DNA of 64,000 nt from Pseudomonas sp. GTDB taxonomy: Bacteria; Pseudomonadota; Gammaproteobacteria; Pseudomonadales; Pseudomonadaceae. The stretch's first letter is position 1. Every line of letters begins with the position of its first letter. The position numbers and the translations under genes are program-made. The stretch spans positions 62,001 through 126,000 of the forward strand of contig JAUYKV010000048.1 of the NCBI GenBank assembly GCA_030699825.1. Direction: 5' to 3'. Below, piece after piece: positions 22,274 to 32,646 of this stretch. The notes under the pieces were generated by a model that was not told the origin of the DNA, did not search any database, and saw nothing but the letters and a program-made list of their open reading frames with translations.

Positions 22274-22421
22274 AAAACGTAGGCGAGACAGGCAAGACAA
22301 GGCAAAAACGGCCGAGGAAGCGGAGTGTACGAGTTGTACATGAGCATTTCGACTGGGCTCGCACGCGAGGCCGTTTTTAACGCAGTATTGCCAACGCAGG
22401 TAGTTTTTCAACAGCCTGCTA
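22260..22421. repeat. Palindromic MITE-like element (type A) flanked by TA
   Basis: Terminal inverted repeats GCAGGCCGTTGAAAAAC (left) and GTTTTTCAACAGCCTGC (right) differ at one position, and each end abuts a TA dinucleotide. The interior continues as an imperfect palindrome (GGCAAAAACGGCC pairing with GGCCGTTTTT) centred on TGTACGAGTTGTACA. The ~158 bp element carries no gene. TA flanks are what IS630/Tc1-type transposition would leave, but no transposase is here. It lies between lpxK and the Trm112-family gene and provides the lpxK stop codon. Confidence 0.75.
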
Positions 22422-22491
22422 ACGCGCTAAGCCAGCGGCGATGGCGAGCGCCGTCCCATTCAATGCAGCCGCTCTACAACAAGGATTTCCC

Positions 22492-22677
22492 ATGGACCCG
22501 AAACTACTCGATATCTTGGCCTGCCCACTGTGCAAGGGCCCGCTCAAGCTCGCTGCCGATAAATCCGAGCTGATCTGCAAGGCCGACGGCCTGGCTTTTC
22601 CGGTGCGCGACGGCATCCCGGTGATGCTGGAAAGCGAAGCCCGTACCCTCAATGTCGACGAGCGTCTGGACAAGTAA
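22492..22677 (+). CDS. Trm112 family protein (YcaR-like)
   Basis: A 61-aa protein with [18 protein letters not shown], the zinc-finger-like CxxC and family core [13 protein letters not shown]. Bacterial Trm112-like proteins accompany kdsB and lpxK in many proteobacteria; their role is not settled, with zinc binding or partner activation suggested for relatives. AAGGATTT precedes the ATG. The kdsB start follows immediately after its stop, so the two are coupled. Confidence 0.9.
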   Translation: MDPKLLDILACPLCKGPLKLAADKSELICKADGLAFPVRDGIPVMLESEARTLNVDERLDK

Positions 22678-23442
22678 ATGAACGACGCTTTTACCGTTGT
22701 GATCCCGGCGCGTTACGCCTCCAGCCGTCTGCCCGGCAAGCCGCTGCAGGACATTGCCGGCAAACCGATGATCCAGCATGTCTGGGAGCAGGCGAGTAAA
22801 AGCAGCGCCCGGCAGGTAGTGGTGGCGACTGACGATGCGCGCATCGTCGAGGCCTGCCGTGGTTTCGGCGCCGAAGTGCTGTTGACCCGTATCGACCACA
22901 ACTCCGGCACCGATCGTCTGGCCGAAGTGGCCGCGGCGCTGGGGTTGGCCGCCGATGCCATCGTGGTCAACGTGCAGGGTGACGAGCCGCTGATTCCGCC
23001 GGAGATCATTGATCAGGTGGCGGCCAACCTGGCGGCCAACCCGCAGGCGGCGATCGCCACCCTGGCCGAACCGATCGACGATGTGGCTGCGCTGTTCAAT
23101 CCCAACGTGGTCAAGGTCGCGAGCGATCGCAATGGCCTGGCGCTGACCTTCAGCCGTGCTCCGTTACCCTGGGCGCGTGATGCTTTTGCCGTCAGTCGCG
23201 AGCAGTTGCCGGCCAACGTGCCCTATCGCCGGCATATCGGCATCTATGCCTACCGTGCGCAGTTCCTTCACGATTTCGTCGCCTGGGGGCCTTGCTGGCT
23301 GGAAGACACCGAGTGCCTGGAGCAGTTGCGCGCGCTCTGGCACGGCGTGCGCATCCACGTCGCCGATGCTTTGCAGGCGCCGCCTGCCGGGGTCGATACC
23401 CAGGAAGACCTCGACCGCGTTCGCCGATTGCTGGGGGCCTGA
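22678..23442 (+). CDS. kdsB: 3-deoxy-manno-octulosonate cytidylyltransferase
   Basis: CMP-KDO synthetase, activating KDO for transfer to lipid A. 254 aa, full length. N-terminal nucleotide-binding motif [19 protein letters not shown], then [26 protein letters not shown] and [16 protein letters not shown], and [11 protein letters not shown], all characteristic. Starts at the ATG directly after the upstream stop, and its TGA overlaps the next ATG by one base. Confidence 0.96.
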   Translation: MNDAFTVVIPARYASSRLPGKPLQDIAGKPMIQHVWEQASKSSARQVVVATDDARIVEACRGFGAEVLLTRIDHNSGTDRLAEVAAALGLAADAIVVNVQGDEPLIPPEIIDQVAANLAANPQAAIATLAEPIDDVAALFNPNVVKVASDRNGLALTFSRAPLPWARDAFAVSREQLPANVPYRRHIGIYAYRAQFLHDFVAWGPCWLEDTECLEQLRALWHGVRIHVADALQAPPAGVDTQEDLDRVRRLLGA

Positions 23443-23906
23443 TGCGCGTCCTGTTTGTCTGTCTGGGCAATATCTGCCGCTCTCCTACCGCCGAAGCGGT
23501 GCTGCGGCACAAGTTGCGTGAACTGGGGCTGGAGGCGAGCGTCGAGGTCGATTCCGCCGGTACCAGCGATTGGCATGTGGGCAAGCCACCGGACAGTCGC
23601 ACTCGACAAGCGGCGCAGTTGCGCGGTTATGACCTTTGCGCCCTGCGCGGGCGTCAGGTCTGCGCCAGTGATTTCGGGCGTTTCGATCTGATTCTGGCCA
23701 TGGATAACAGCAATCTGGAGCACCTGCGGCGCCTGCGTCCGGATGGTGCCATGGCCGAGCTGGATCTGTTCCTGCGCCGCTATGACCTGGCGCTGGATGA
23801 GGTGCCGGATCCCTATTACGGCGGTGAGGAAGGTTTCGAGCAGGTGCTGGATCTGCTCGAACAGGGCTGTGATGGCTTGCTCCGCGAGCTGCGGGGGCGA
23901 CTATGA
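23442..23906 (+). CDS. Low-molecular-weight protein tyrosine phosphatase
   Basis: Cytoplasmic phosphatase of 154 aa. The P-loop CX5R is at the N-terminus (VCLGNICRSPTAE, nucleophile C7) and the general acid Asp lies in VPDPYYGGEEGFE. Relatives act on bacterial tyrosine kinases of capsule synthesis, but no kinase or capsule gene is nearby. It is embedded in a cell-envelope operon, overlapping kdsB by one base and murB by four, a common arrangement in Pseudomonas. Confidence 0.93.
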   Translation: MRVLFVCLGNICRSPTAEAVLRHKLRELGLEASVEVDSAGTSDWHVGKPPDSRTRQAAQLRGYDLCALRGRQVCASDFGRFDLILAMDNSNLEHLRRLRPDGAMAELDLFLRRYDLALDEVPDPYYGGEEGFEQVLDLLEQGCDGLLRELRGRL

Positions 23907-24922
23907 GCCTCAGCGTTCAGCCGCAGGTTTCGCTAAAGGTCTATAACAGCTTCGCCGTGGATGTTGCGGCGCGCTGGTTCGCCGAGGCGCATGACGACGA
24001 CCAGGTGCGTGAAGCGTTGGCCTATGCACGACAGCGGCAGTTGCCCGTGCTGTTGCTCGGCGGTGGCAGCAATATGCTGCTGACCGCCGATGTCGAGGCG
24101 CTGGTGCTGCGCATGGCCAGTCGCGGCATTCGCGTGCTGCAGGATGACGGCGAGCGGGTGCTGGTCGAGGCTGAGGCCGGCGAGCCGTGGCACCCCTTTG
24201 TGCAGTGGACCCTGCAGCAGGGCCTGGTGGGGCTGGAAAATCTCAGCCTGATCCCCGGCACGGTCGGCGCCGCGCCGATGCAGAATATCGGCGCTTATGG
24301 CGTCGAGCTGAAAGACCTGTTCGTCGGTCTGACTGCCCTGGATCGCCGCAGTGGCGAGCTGCGCGAATTTTCCCTGGGCGACTGTGGCTTCGCCTATCGC
24401 GACAGCCTGTTCAAGCAGCAAGCGGGGCGCTGGGTGATCCTGCGCGTACGCTTCGCCTTGAACCGCACGGCCGCGCTGCACCTCGAGTACGGTCCGCTGC
24501 GTCAGCGCCTGGCGGAGCAGGGTGTGACTGCGCCGACGGCTGTCGATGTCAGCCAGGTCATCTGTGCGATTCGCAGCGAGAAACTGCCGGATCCGGCGGT
24601 GCTGGGCAACGCCGGCAGCTTTTTCAAGAACCCGTTGGTTTCAGTAGAGCTGGCGCAGCGCCTGGGCGCCGAACATGCCGATCTGGTGGCTTATCCGCAG
24701 GCCGATGGTCGGGTCAAACTGGCCGCTGGCTGGTTGATCGAGCGCGCCGGCTGGAAGGGTTTTCGTGAGGGCGATGCCGGGGTGCATCGGCTGCAAGCGC
24801 TGGTGCTGGTCAATTATGGTCAGGCCACCGGGCAACAGTTGTTGGCGTTGGCGCAGCGGATCCAGGCGGATGTATTCCGGCGCTTTGCCGTAGAGCTGGA
24901 AATCGAGCCTAACGTGCTTTAA
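23903..24922 (+). CDS. murB: UDP-N-acetylenolpyruvoylglucosamine reductase
   Basis: FAD-dependent reductase of peptidoglycan precursor synthesis, forming UDP-MurNAc. 339 aa, type I MurB like E. coli. The FAD-binding part contains VLLLGGGSNMLL and ENLSLIPGTVGAAPMQNIGAYG; the catalytic Ser region is NAGSFFKNP and the C-terminal substrate domain has AAGWLIERAGWKG. It is the last gene of the envelope operon and ends before a strong bidirectional terminator. Confidence 0.96.
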   Translation: MSLSVQPQVSLKVYNSFAVDVAARWFAEAHDDDQVREALAYARQRQLPVLLLGGGSNMLLTADVEALVLRMASRGIRVLQDDGERVLVEAEAGEPWHPFVQWTLQQGLVGLENLSLIPGTVGAAPMQNIGAYGVELKDLFVGLTALDRRSGELREFSLGDCGFAYRDSLFKQQAGRWVILRVRFALNRTAALHLEYGPLRQRLAEQGVTAPTAVDVSQVICAIRSEKLPDPAVLGNAGSFFKNPLVSVELAQRLGAEHADLVAYPQADGRVKLAAGWLIERAGWKGFREGDAGVHRLQALVLVNYGQATGQQLLALAQRIQADVFRRFAVELEIEPNVL

Positions 24923-25020
24923 AGCCGCTTTCGGCGTTATGAGATGGCAAAGCGGGGGAAAGGGCGTGGATAGGACGGCCCTGCAAGGTCAGGTTGCCCG
25001 GTTAGCCTGGGCAGAAGCAT

Positions 25021-25053
25021 AAAAAAGGGGATGCCGAAGCATCCCCTTTTTTA
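25021..25053. terminator. Bidirectional terminator between murB and rne
   Basis: Stem GGGGATGC / GCATCCCC with a CGAA tetraloop, flanked by AAAAAA on the left and TTTTTT on the right, so efficient in both directions for the convergent murB and rne genes. Confidence 0.92.
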
Positions 25054-25068
25054 TTGCGCCGAATAGTC

Positions 25069-28000
25069 TCAGGCGTGCGGTTTGTCCGCGTGCTCATCCT
25101 GTTTCTTTTCAGTTTCAGCATCGGCATCTATCACCTTGGCCAGCGTGCGCTCCGGCTCGCTGGTCTCAGGCGCCGGGGCCGGGGCCTCGTGGGTTGCTTC
25201 GCTGGCTTCGTCGCTGGCTGCAGCTTCAGGCGCTGGCTCGGCTGGGCTGGCTTGTTCTGCCGCTTCGGCTGGCTGGGCGGTTGCGGCCTCGGCAGCTTCG
25301 CGCGCCAGACGCTCGGCTTCGCGTTGAAGACGACGTACTTCGCGCGGATCGTTCGGTGCACGACCTGTGGCGCTCGGTGCGCTGCTTGTCGTTTCTGCGA
25401 TCCCTTCGTTCGCAACGGTTTCGGCTGTAGTGATTGCTGGCTCAGCCGGTTCGCTGGCAACGACTTCGATCGCCACTTCGGCTGGCTCTTCGCTTGGCGC
25501 GGGAGTGACGGCTTCTGTGGTGGTCTCGGGGGTTGCTTCAATAGCCTGCGGTGCACTGGTTTCGGCAGTCGCTACAGTCGCTTCTTCAGCTGCTTCAGTA
25601 GTGCCTGCTTCGCTGGGTTGCTCGGCCACTGGCGGCTCTGGCTGTGCAACCGACTGAGCCGGAGTTTCCTCGGTTGCTTGCTCGGCCTCGGCGGGCTCGG
25701 CGCTGACCAGCTCGGCGCTCACTTCAGCAGCAACGGTTGCGGCTACTGCCAGTGGGGCAGTGACTTCAGCCTGGTTTGCGCTGTTTTCTTCAGTGCCTTC
25801 GCTCACATTGCCAGTGGCGTCGCCTTGACGCTCACGGCGATTGCTACGGCGACGCTGGCCACGCGAGCGGCGGCGTGGGCGCTCACCTTCTGCGCCTTCT
25901 GCTTCGTCGTCTGGTTGAGCATTTTCGCTAACCGCTGCTTCATCATCGATGGTAGCAGCTGTTTCTGGGCGCGGCTGGCGTTCTTCGCGTGGTGCGCGTG
26001 GTTGACGCGGTTCGCGTTGAGGGCGCTCGGCCGGTACTTCGGCAGTGCTGCTCTCGCTGCTGCTGTCAGGGTTTGGTGCCGCGTCCAGTGGTTCGCGCAG
26101 TTCACGGGTTGGGCGTTCTTCGCGCGGCTTGCGCTCGCGGCGATTCTCCTGACCTTCGCGTGGTGGGCGGGACTGGCGGACTTCCTGTGGCTCGCGAACT
26201 TCAACGGTTTCACGTGGTTGGCGTGCTTCGCGCGGTTGGGCTTCTTCACGCGCTACGCGTGGCTGACGCTCTTCACGAGGTGCCCGTTCTTCGCGCGGAG
26301 CGCGCTCTTCACGTGGCTTGCGCTCTTCGTCGCGACGCCCGCCGCGACTGCGGTTCTGCTGGCGGCCGTTACGACGCTCATCGCTACGCTGCGGGCGTTC
26401 GCTGGCTTTCTTCTCGATTACCGCGGGTTTTACTTCTTCTTCCTTGCCGGCGAACAGGCTGACCAGTGATTTCACCAGGCCCTTGAACAGGCTCGGTTGG
26501 CTGGCGGGGGCTGCTGCTACTGGTTCGCTGACCTCGGCCGCGGCCGCGGGTGCCGGTGCGGTGCGCTGTGGCGCGGTCTTGATCGCCGCTTCCTGGCGAA
26601 CCAGGGTGCGGGTGGCGGCAGCCGGTTGCTCTTCTTCCACTTCGGTAGCAGCCATTTCATAGCTGGACTGGGTGGATTGTGCTTCCGGGCTGTCGTCACG
26701 AATGCGCTGCACTTCGAAGTGCGGCGTTTCCAGGTGGTCGTTCGGCAGGATGACGATACGCGCGCGGCTGCGCAGTTCGATCTTGGTGATCGAGTTGCGT
26801 TTCTCGTTGAGCAGGAAGGCGGCAACCGGGATCGGCACCTGGGCGCGAACCTCGGCGGTGCGGTCTTTCAGGGCTTCTTCTTCGATCAGGCGGAGGATCG
26901 CCAGGGACAGCGATTCGACGTCGCGGATGATGCCTTGGCCGTTGCAGCGCGGGCAGACGATGCCGCTGCTTTCGCCGAGCGACGGGCGCAGGCGCTGACG
27001 GGACATTTCCAGCAGGCCGAAGCGCGAGATGCGCCCGACCTGAACGCGGGCGCGGTCGGCTTCCAGGCTTTCGCGGACCTTTTCTTCCACGGCGCGCTGG
27101 TTCTTGGCCGGGGTCATGTCGATGAAGTCGATCACGATCAGGCCGCCGATGTCGCGCAGACGCAGCTGGCGGGCGATTTCTTCGGCCGCTTCCAGGTTGG
27201 TCTGCAGGGCGGTTTCTTCGATGTCGCTGCCTTTGGTCGCGCGCGCCGAGTTGATGTCGATGGACACCAGGGCTTCGGTCGGGTCGATCACGATGGCGCC
27301 GCCGGACGGCAGCTTCACTTCGCGCTGGAAGGCGGTTTCGATCTGGCTTTCGATCTGGAAACGGTTGAACAGCGGCACGCTGTCTTCATACAGTTTGATC
27401 TTGCTGGCGTACTGCGGCATCACCTGGTTGATGAAACTGAGGGCTTCCTGTTGCGCCTCGACGCTGTCGACCAGCACTTCGCCGATGTCCTGGCGCAGGT
27501 AGTCGCGGATCGCGCGGATGATCACGTTGCTTTCCTGGTAGATCAGGAAGGGGGCAGCGCGATCGAGCGAGGCTTCTTTAATTGCGGTCCAGAGTTGCAG
27601 CAGGTAATCGAGGTCCCACTGCATTTCTTCGCTGGAGCGGCCGAGACCGGCGGTGCGCACGATCAGGCCCATGTCGCTCGGGGCGACCAGGCCATTGAGC
27701 GCTTCGCGCAGTTCGTTGCGTTCTTCGCCTTCGATGCGGCGCGAGATGCCGCCGGCCCGCGGGTTGTTCGGCATCAGCACCAGGTAACGACCGGCCAGGC
27801 TGATGAAGGTGGTCAGGGCCGCGCCCTTGTTGCCACGCTCTTCTTTCTCGACCTGGACGATGACTTCCTGGCCTTCCTTGAGCACGTCCTTGATGTTGAC
27901 GCGGCCCTCGGTGGCCTTGCTGAAGTATTCGCGGGAGATCTCCTTGAGGGGGAGAAAGCCGTGGCGCTCCGAGCCGAAGTCGACAAAGGCGGCCTCGAGG

Positions 28001-28155
28001 CTGGGTTCGACGCGGGTAATGCGGCCTTTATAGATGTTGGCCTTCTTCTGCTCGCGGGCGCCCGATTCTATGTCCAGGTCATACAGGCGTTGGCCGTCGA
28101 CCAGAGCAACACGCAACTCTTCGGGTTGAGTGGCGTTAATCAGCATTCTTTTCAT
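25069..28155 (-). CDS. rne: Ribonuclease E
   Basis: Essential endoribonuclease and degradosome scaffold, 1028 aa. The N-terminal catalytic half contains [20 protein letters not shown], an S1 domain (about residues 37-120), catalytic aspartate regions [14 protein letters not shown] and [15 protein letters not shown], and the zinc-link CPRCNGQG at about residue 404. The C-terminal half is low complexity, first Arg/Glu-rich (many [10 protein letters not shown]-type repeats; RNA-binding) and then Ala/Glu/Pro-rich, as expected for a disordered scaffold. The internal ATG giving [10 protein letters not shown] is chosen over a 15-residue upstream extension. Faces rluC across a long leader. Confidence 0.96.
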   Translation of the reverse strand: MKRMLINATQPEELRVALVDGQRLYDLDIESGAREQKKANIYKGRITRVEPSLEAAFVDFGSERHGFLPLKEISREYFSKATEGRVNIKDVLKEGQEVIVQVEKEERGNKGAALTTFISLAGRYLVLMPNNPRAGGISRRIEGEERNELREALNGLVAPSDMGLIVRTAGLGRSSEEMQWDLDYLLQLWTAIKEASLDRAAPFLIYQESNVIIRAIRDYLRQDIGEVLVDSVEAQQEALSFINQVMPQYASKIKLYEDSVPLFNRFQIESQIETAFQREVKLPSGGAIVIDPTEALVSIDINSARATKGSDIEETALQTNLEAAEEIARQLRLRDIGGLIVIDFIDMTPAKNQRAVEEKVRESLEADRARVQVGRISRFGLLEMSRQRLRPSLGESSGIVCPRCNGQGIIRDVESLSLAILRLIEEEALKDRTAEVRAQVPIPVAAFLLNEKRNSITKIELRSRARIVILPNDHLETPHFEVQRIRDDSPEAQSTQSSYEMAATEVEEEQPAAATRTLVRQEAAIKTAPQRTAPAPAAAAEVSEPVAAAPASQPSLFKGLVKSLVSLFAGKEEEVKPAVIEKKASERPQRSDERRNGRQQNRSRGGRRDEERKPREERAPREERAPREERQPRVAREEAQPREARQPRETVEVREPQEVRQSRPPREGQENRRERKPREERPTRELREPLDAAPNPDSSSESSTAEVPAERPQREPRQPRAPREERQPRPETAATIDDEAAVSENAQPDDEAEGAEGERPRRRSRGQRRRSNRRERQGDATGNVSEGTEENSANQAEVTAPLAVAATVAAEVSAELVSAEPAEAEQATEETPAQSVAQPEPPVAEQPSEAGTTEAAEEATVATAETSAPQAIEATPETTTEAVTPAPSEEPAEVAIEVVASEPAEPAITTAETVANEGIAETTSSAPSATGRAPNDPREVRRLQREAERLAREAAEAATAQPAEAAEQASPAEPAPEAAASDEASEATHEAPAPAPETSEPERTLAKVIDADAETEKKQDEHADKPHA

Positions 28156-28747
28156 GTTGTACCGTCGGTTTCCGGTGCTGGCGGAAGCGGCGTTCGGCAC
28201 ACACGACTCTCAGGGTCGGTGTCAGGCGCGTCAGAAACGGGCGTAAATCGTTTCATTGTCAAGCGACAGTCAGCCAGTTGGGCTGGGTCGCGACGGACAT
28301 CTCCTGCTTGCTGTTGTGACAGAAAGCATTGGTCAGGAGGAGGAATCAACTGTCGGTAGCGGACGAGATGAAGCGTCTTCGATAAAGCAAATTGCTACGC
28401 AGACCGACGGTTGTACGTCTCCACCCTACACGTATCACTGAAAATCGGGTGCCGCTCGCATAACATCCGCAGCGGGTTGGCAGTTACCGCAAACGCCCAA
28501 TGGGGGCGGCTGCGCATCATGGCTCAAGGCTTTATTTCCGAGTTATTCGCGGCCTTTGCGGCTTTCTATCGTCTGAATAACCCGTCGGACGGCCTTACGT
28601 CCCAAATGGATTGCGTCGGTTGGGGATGGCTGTTTTGGCGATCATCCGCAAACCGGACCGCTTTTGGCGGCGTTCGCGACTATAGCAGTTATGATTAAGT
28701 GCTTCAATTTTATAAAATATGTTCATAAAAATTGTTATGATTGGGCG
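28156..28747. other. Long intergenic leader between rne and rluC
   Basis: 592 bp without a credible gene. By analogy with other gammaproteobacteria it should contain the long rne 5' untranslated region, which RNase E itself cleaves in autoregulation, plus the rluC promoter. The rluC-proximal 60 bp are very A/T-rich (TTTTATAAAATATGTTCATAAAA), fitting a promoter. I did not identify the conserved E. coli-type rne hairpins by eye. Confidence 0.55.
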
Positions 28748-29701
28748 ATGACAATTCCTACTCCTACAACCTCCGGCGTTCAACTGCTCGAGGTTGCGCC
28801 GGAACTCGCCGGCCAGCGCATCGATAACTTCCTCCGCACCCAGTTAAAGGGTGTGCCCAAGACCTTGATTTACCGCATTTTGCGCAAAGGCGAGGTGCGG
28901 GTGAACAAGGGCCGCATCAAGCCGGAGTACAAGCTGCAGGCGGGCGACATCATTCGGCTTCCGCCGCTGCGTCTGGCTGAGCGCGATGAGCCGGCGCCCT
29001 TGGCGCAGGGCTTGCTCGAGCGTCTTGAGGCGGCCATCGTTTATGAAGACAAGGCCTTGATCGTGCTGAACAAGCCGGCCGGCATCGCCGTACATGGTGG
29101 TAGTGGTCTCAATTACGGGGTGATAGAGGCTTTCCGTCAGATGCGCCCGGACGCCAAGGAACTGGAGCTGGTGCATCGGCTCGATCGCGATACCTCTGGG
29201 CTGTTGATGATCGCCAAGAAGCGCAGCATGCTGCGCCATCTGCACGAGGCTTTGCGCGGCGACGGCGTGGACAAGCGCTATATGGCGCTGGTTCGGGGCC
29301 ACTGGGCGACTGCCAAGAAACGAGTCAATGCGCCTTTGCAGAAGAGCAATTTGCGCTCGGGTGAGCGCATGGTCGAAGTCAGCGAGGAAGGCAAGGAGGC
29401 GCTGACGCTGTTCCGCGTGCTGCGCCGTTTCGGTGAATTCGCCACCCTGGTCGAGGCCAAGCCGGTAACCGGACGCACCCACCAGATTCGCGTACACAGC
29501 CAGTATGCCGGGCATTGCATTGCCGGCGACAGCAAGTATGGCGATGACGACTTCAGTCGCGAGATCCGCGAGCTGGGCGGCAAGCGTCTGTTCCTGCATG
29601 CCTATGCGTTGGTTGTGCCGCTGCCCGATGGTGGTGAGCTCAAGCTGGAAGCTCCGGTCGATGCGGCCTGGGCACACACGCTGGAGCGTTTGAGTGTCTG
29701 A
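28748..29701 (+). CDS. rluC: 23S rRNA pseudouridine(955/2504/2580) synthase
   Basis: Pseudouridine synthase modifying three 23S rRNA uridines. 317 aa, near E. coli RluC (319). N-terminal S4 RNA-binding domain ([33 protein letters not shown]), then the RluA-type catalytic domain with [15 protein letters not shown] (catalytic Asp) and [18 protein letters not shown]. The ATG starting [10 protein letters not shown] is chosen; upstream frame is A/T-rich promoter. Overlaps the HAD gene by 8 nt. Classic divergent neighbour of rne. Confidence 0.94.
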   Translation: MTIPTPTTSGVQLLEVAPELAGQRIDNFLRTQLKGVPKTLIYRILRKGEVRVNKGRIKPEYKLQAGDIIRLPPLRLAERDEPAPLAQGLLERLEAAIVYEDKALIVLNKPAGIAVHGGSGLNYGVIEAFRQMRPDAKELELVHRLDRDTSGLLMIAKKRSMLRHLHEALRGDGVDKRYMALVRGHWATAKKRVNAPLQKSNLRSGERMVEVSEEGKEALTLFRVLRRFGEFATLVEAKPVTGRTHQIRVHSQYAGHCIAGDSKYGDDDFSREIRELGGKRLFLHAYALVVPLPDGGELKLEAPVDAAWAHTLERLSV

Positions 29702-30389
29702 CTATGAGTTGTTGATCTTCGATTGGGACGGCACGCTGGTCGATTCGATTGGGCGTATCGTCGAGTCGATGCATTGGGCGGCGGATTCCTGCGGGTTGGC
29801 TCGGCGTGACGATGCGCAGGTCAAGGGCATAATCGGGCTTGGTTTGCCGGAGGCGATCGCCAGCCTGCATCCCGAGCTGGTCGAGTCGGTGCTGGTCGAG
29901 CGCTTCCGCCTCTGTTATAGCGAGCGTTATCTGGCGCTGGAGGCTCAGCCCTCGGCGTTGTTCCCGGGGGTCGCCGAGGCGTTGGCGGTATTCCGTGCGC
30001 AGGGCTATCGTTTGGCTGTGGCCACGGGCAAGAGTCGCCATGGTTTGCAGCGTGTGCTGGAGGGGCGTGGCTGGCTGGATTACTTCGATGTCACCCGCTG
30101 CGCCGACGAAACGGCGAGCAAACCGAATCCGCTGATGTTGGAAGAAATCCTCGAACATTGCGGTGTCCCTGCGGAGCGGGCCTTGATGGTGGGTGATTCA
30201 TCGTTCGATTTGCAGATGGCTCGGCATGCCGGGGTAGATAGCGTGGCGGTAGGTTATGGAGCTCAGCCCTTGGCGGTGTTGCGTGAGCATGGTCCGGCGC
30301 TGGCAATAGATAATTTCGTGGAATTGCATGTCTGGCTCGATCGGCGCGCAGATGGACAACCAATTGAGGTGGATGAACATGTCGGATGA
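29694..30389 (+). CDS. HAD-superfamily hydrolase, phosphoglycolate phosphatase-like
   Basis: 231-aa cytoplasmic phosphatase-type HAD protein. Motif I is [11 protein letters not shown], motif II VATGKSR, the Lys of motif III is in ASKPNPLM, and motif IV is [12 protein letters not shown]. The cap domain sits between motifs I and II. It starts at a GTG inside the rluC stop region and overlaps sppA at its end, so it is translated from a rluC-HAD-sppA operon. The natural substrate is unknown; related genes are often annotated as phosphoglycolate phosphatase. Confidence 0.88.
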   Translation: MSDYELLIFDWDGTLVDSIGRIVESMHWAADSCGLARRDDAQVKGIIGLGLPEAIASLHPELVESVLVERFRLCYSERYLALEAQPSALFPGVAEALAVFRAQGYRLAVATGKSRHGLQRVLEGRGWLDYFDVTRCADETASKPNPLMLEEILEHCGVPAERALMVGDSSFDLQMARHAGVDSVAVGYGAQPLAVLREHGPALAIDNFVELHVWLDRRADGQPIEVDEHVG

Positions 30390-31359
30390 ATGGAAAGCAT
30401 CGGCTGCTGGCGAAGGCGATGAGAAAAGCTGGAAGTTGCTGGAAAAAACCCTGCTGGCTGGCGTTCAGGAGCAGCGTCGGTCGCGGCGCTGGGGGATCTT
30501 CTTCAAGTCGCTGACCTTTATTTATCTGTTTGCTGCGCTGGCGCTGTTTGCGCCGCTGCTTAACCTGAAGGAGGGTGCCAAGAGTAGTGCGAGTCATACC
30601 GCATTGATCGAGGTGCGCGGGATGATCGCCGATAAGGAGATGGCCAGTGCCGATAACATAGTCGGCAGCCTGCGCGCCGCGTTCGAGGACGCCAACACCA
30701 AGGGTGTGATCCTGCGGATCAACAGTCCGGGCGGCAGTCCGGTGCAGTCGGGTTATATCTTTGACGAGATTCTTCGCCTGCGCGCCGAGTATCCGGCGAT
30801 CAAGCTGTATGCGGTGATCACCGATCTTGGGGCCTCTGGGGCCTATTACATCGCCAGCGCCGCGGATCAGATCTATGCCGACAAGGCCAGTCTGGTCGGT
30901 TCGATTGGCGTGACGGCGGCCGGTTTCGGCTTCGTCGGGGTCATGGAAAAACTGGGTGTCGATCGTCGGGTGTATACCGCTGGCGAGCACAAGGCGTTTC
31001 TCGATCCCTTCCAACCGCCTAAGGAAGAGGAGGCGCAGTTTTGGCAGGGGGTGCTGGAGACCACGCATCAACAGTTCATTGACAGCGTCAAGCAGGGGCG
31101 TGGCGATCGGCTGAAATCGGCGGAGCATCCCGAGCTGTTCTCGGGGCTGGTGTGGTCGGGTGAGCAAGCGCTACAGCTTGGCTTGATCGATGCCCTGGGC
31201 AATACCAGCTACGTTGCGCGTGAAGTGATCGGCGAGAAGGAGTTGGTTGACTTTACGGTCAAGGAGTCGCCATTCGATCGCTTCGCCAAACGCCTGGGCG
31301 CCAGCGTCGCCGAGAATCTGGCCATGTGGATGGGCTTTCAGGGGCCAAGCCTGCGTTAG
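30379..31359 (+). CDS. sppA: S49 family signal peptide peptidase SppA
   Basis: Membrane-anchored protease that degrades cleaved signal peptides. 326 aa, the short single-domain form. One transmembrane helix (LTFIYLFAALALFAPLL) near residues 37-55, then the S49 domain with INSPGGSPVQSGY, and the nucleophile Ser in ITDLGASGAYYIASAADQI with VGSIGVTAAGFGF. The ATG giving MSDEWKAS has GAGGTGG upstream and overlaps the HAD gene by 11 nt; longer starts are less convincing. Confidence 0.92.
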   Translation: MSDEWKASAAGEGDEKSWKLLEKTLLAGVQEQRRSRRWGIFFKSLTFIYLFAALALFAPLLNLKEGAKSSASHTALIEVRGMIADKEMASADNIVGSLRAAFEDANTKGVILRINSPGGSPVQSGYIFDEILRLRAEYPAIKLYAVITDLGASGAYYIASAADQIYADKASLVGSIGVTAAGFGFVGVMEKLGVDRRVYTAGEHKAFLDPFQPPKEEEAQFWQGVLETTHQQFIDSVKQGRGDRLKSAEHPELFSGLVWSGEQALQLGLIDALGNTSYVAREVIGEKELVDFTVKESPFDRFAKRLGASVAENLAMWMGFQGPSLR

Positions 31360-31416
31360 TTGATTTGATTGATTTTGCGTTGCATGCGAGCCCGGTCATT
31401 GATCGGGCTTGTTGCA

Positions 31417-31995
31417 TTACGGGATATCGATGCCGGCCATATGGAGCATGTCCACCAGGCGGATCAGGGGCAGGCCGATCAGGCTGGTGGCGTCGCTGCC
31501 TTCGGTACGACGAAACAGGCTGACGCCCAGCCCTTCGGCCTTGAAGCTGCCGGCGCAGTCGTAGGGCTGCTCGGCCTGCAGGTAACGGGTGATTTGCGCC
31601 TCGCTTAGCTGGCGGAAGTGCACGGTGAAGGGGGTGCAGTCGACCTGGCAGTGGCCGTTCTGGCTGTCGAGCAGGGCCAGGCCGGTGAGGAAGGTGACGC
31701 TGTTGCCGCTCGCGGCGAGCAGTTGCGCGTAGGCGCGCTCATATGTTTCGGGTTTGCCGAGAATCTGCTTGCCCAGCACGGCGACCTGGTCCGAGCCGAT
31801 GATCAGGTGGCGCGGATAGTCAGGGGTGAGGGCGCGGGCTTTTTCTTCCGCCAGGCGCCGTACCAGTGAACTGGCGTCTTCATCGGGTCGGGCGGCTTCA
31901 TCGATCGCTGGCGCGCTCCAGACAAAGGGCAGGCGCAGGCGGGTCAATAGTTCCCGGCGGTAGGGCGAACTGGATGCGAGCACCAGAGGCGGCAT
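31417..31995 (-). CDS. Maf-family nucleoside triphosphate pyrophosphatase (YceF type)
   Basis: House-cleaning pyrophosphatase of 192 aa. Family motifs are LVLASSSPYRRELL near the N-terminus, DEAARPDEDASSLVRRLAEEKA, LIIGSDQVAVL and CAGSFKAEGLG. The S-F-K version resembles the YceF subgroup, which prefers 7-methyl-GTP in E. coli; that specificity is an inference. It is divergent from yceD-rpmF across 110 bp, the usual arrangement. A small hairpin (GAGCCCG / CGGGCTT) follows its stop side near 31389-31411. Confidence 0.91.
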   Translation of the reverse strand: MPPLVLASSSPYRRELLTRLRLPFVWSAPAIDEAARPDEDASSLVRRLAEEKARALTPDYPRHLIIGSDQVAVLGKQILGKPETYERAYAQLLAASGNSVTFLTGLALLDSQNGHCQVDCTPFTVHFRQLSEAQITRYLQAEQPYDCAGSFKAEGLGVSLFRRTEGSDATSLIGLPLIRLVDMLHMAGIDIP

Positions 31996-32105
31996 GTCCG
32001 TGTATCTCCTGTATAGGGGCGGGCAATTCTAGTCGCCACTCTTCGTGCTGGACAGGTCGAATATCCTTTGACAGGGGCGGAGTGCATCCATAGAATGCGG
32101 CGCCT

Positions 32106-32633
32106 ATGTTAAATGCACCGATTCCACCTCATGTTGATCCGCGCAAATTGGCTGATCGTGGTACCACGCTTGAAGGCGTGATACCGCTAGTCGATTTGGC
32201 GCGACTCTGCGACCCGCTTGCCGATAATCAAGGCATGGTGCGTGCGAAGTTTTTCTTCGAGCGTGATGAGCGTAATGCTGTGGTTTTCCATAGTGAGCTC
32301 GAGGTTGAGGTCAAGATGGTTTGCCAGCGTTGTCTGGAACTGGTTGCCCTGCCGATCCATAGTGCGTGTGACTACGCTGTGGTGAAGGAAGGTGCAAATA
32401 CCCAGTCCGTGCCGAAGGGCTATGACGCGCTGGAGTTGGGTGAAGATCCATTGGATCTGCTGGCGCTGGTCGAGGAGGAGTTGTTGCTCGCCTTGCCCAT
32501 TGTCCCGGTTCATGACCCTAAAGATTGCCAGCAGCCGGTCGGCCTCGAAGAGCCCGATTCGAGCGAGGACGAGGTAACGCGGTCCAACCCGTTCAGTGTA
32601 TTGGCGCAGTTAAAGCGTGACCCAAACGTTTAG
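32106..32633 (+). CDS. yceD: YceD family protein (DUF177), rRNA accumulation-related
   Basis: A 175-aa protein of the DUF177/YceD family, required for normal 23S rRNA accumulation in E. coli. CQRCLELVALP carries a CxxC pair. Acidic C-terminus (EEPDSSEDEVTR) ending NPFSVLAQLKRD, typical of the family. It begins MLNAPIPPHVDPRKLADRG and precedes rpmF by 13 nt, the near-universal order. Confidence 0.92.
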   Translation: MLNAPIPPHVDPRKLADRGTTLEGVIPLVDLARLCDPLADNQGMVRAKFFFERDERNAVVFHSELEVEVKMVCQRCLELVALPIHSACDYAVVKEGANTQSVPKGYDALELGEDPLDLLALVEEELLLALPIVPVHDPKDCQQPVGLEEPDSSEDEVTRSNPFSVLAQLKRDPNV

Positions 32634-32646
32634 GAGTTAATCAGTT

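Noticed and set aside
26497-28359. 620-codon plus-strand open frame opposite rne
   Set aside because: Antisense to the conserved RNase E catalytic domain, with composition of a shadow frame and no family similarity.
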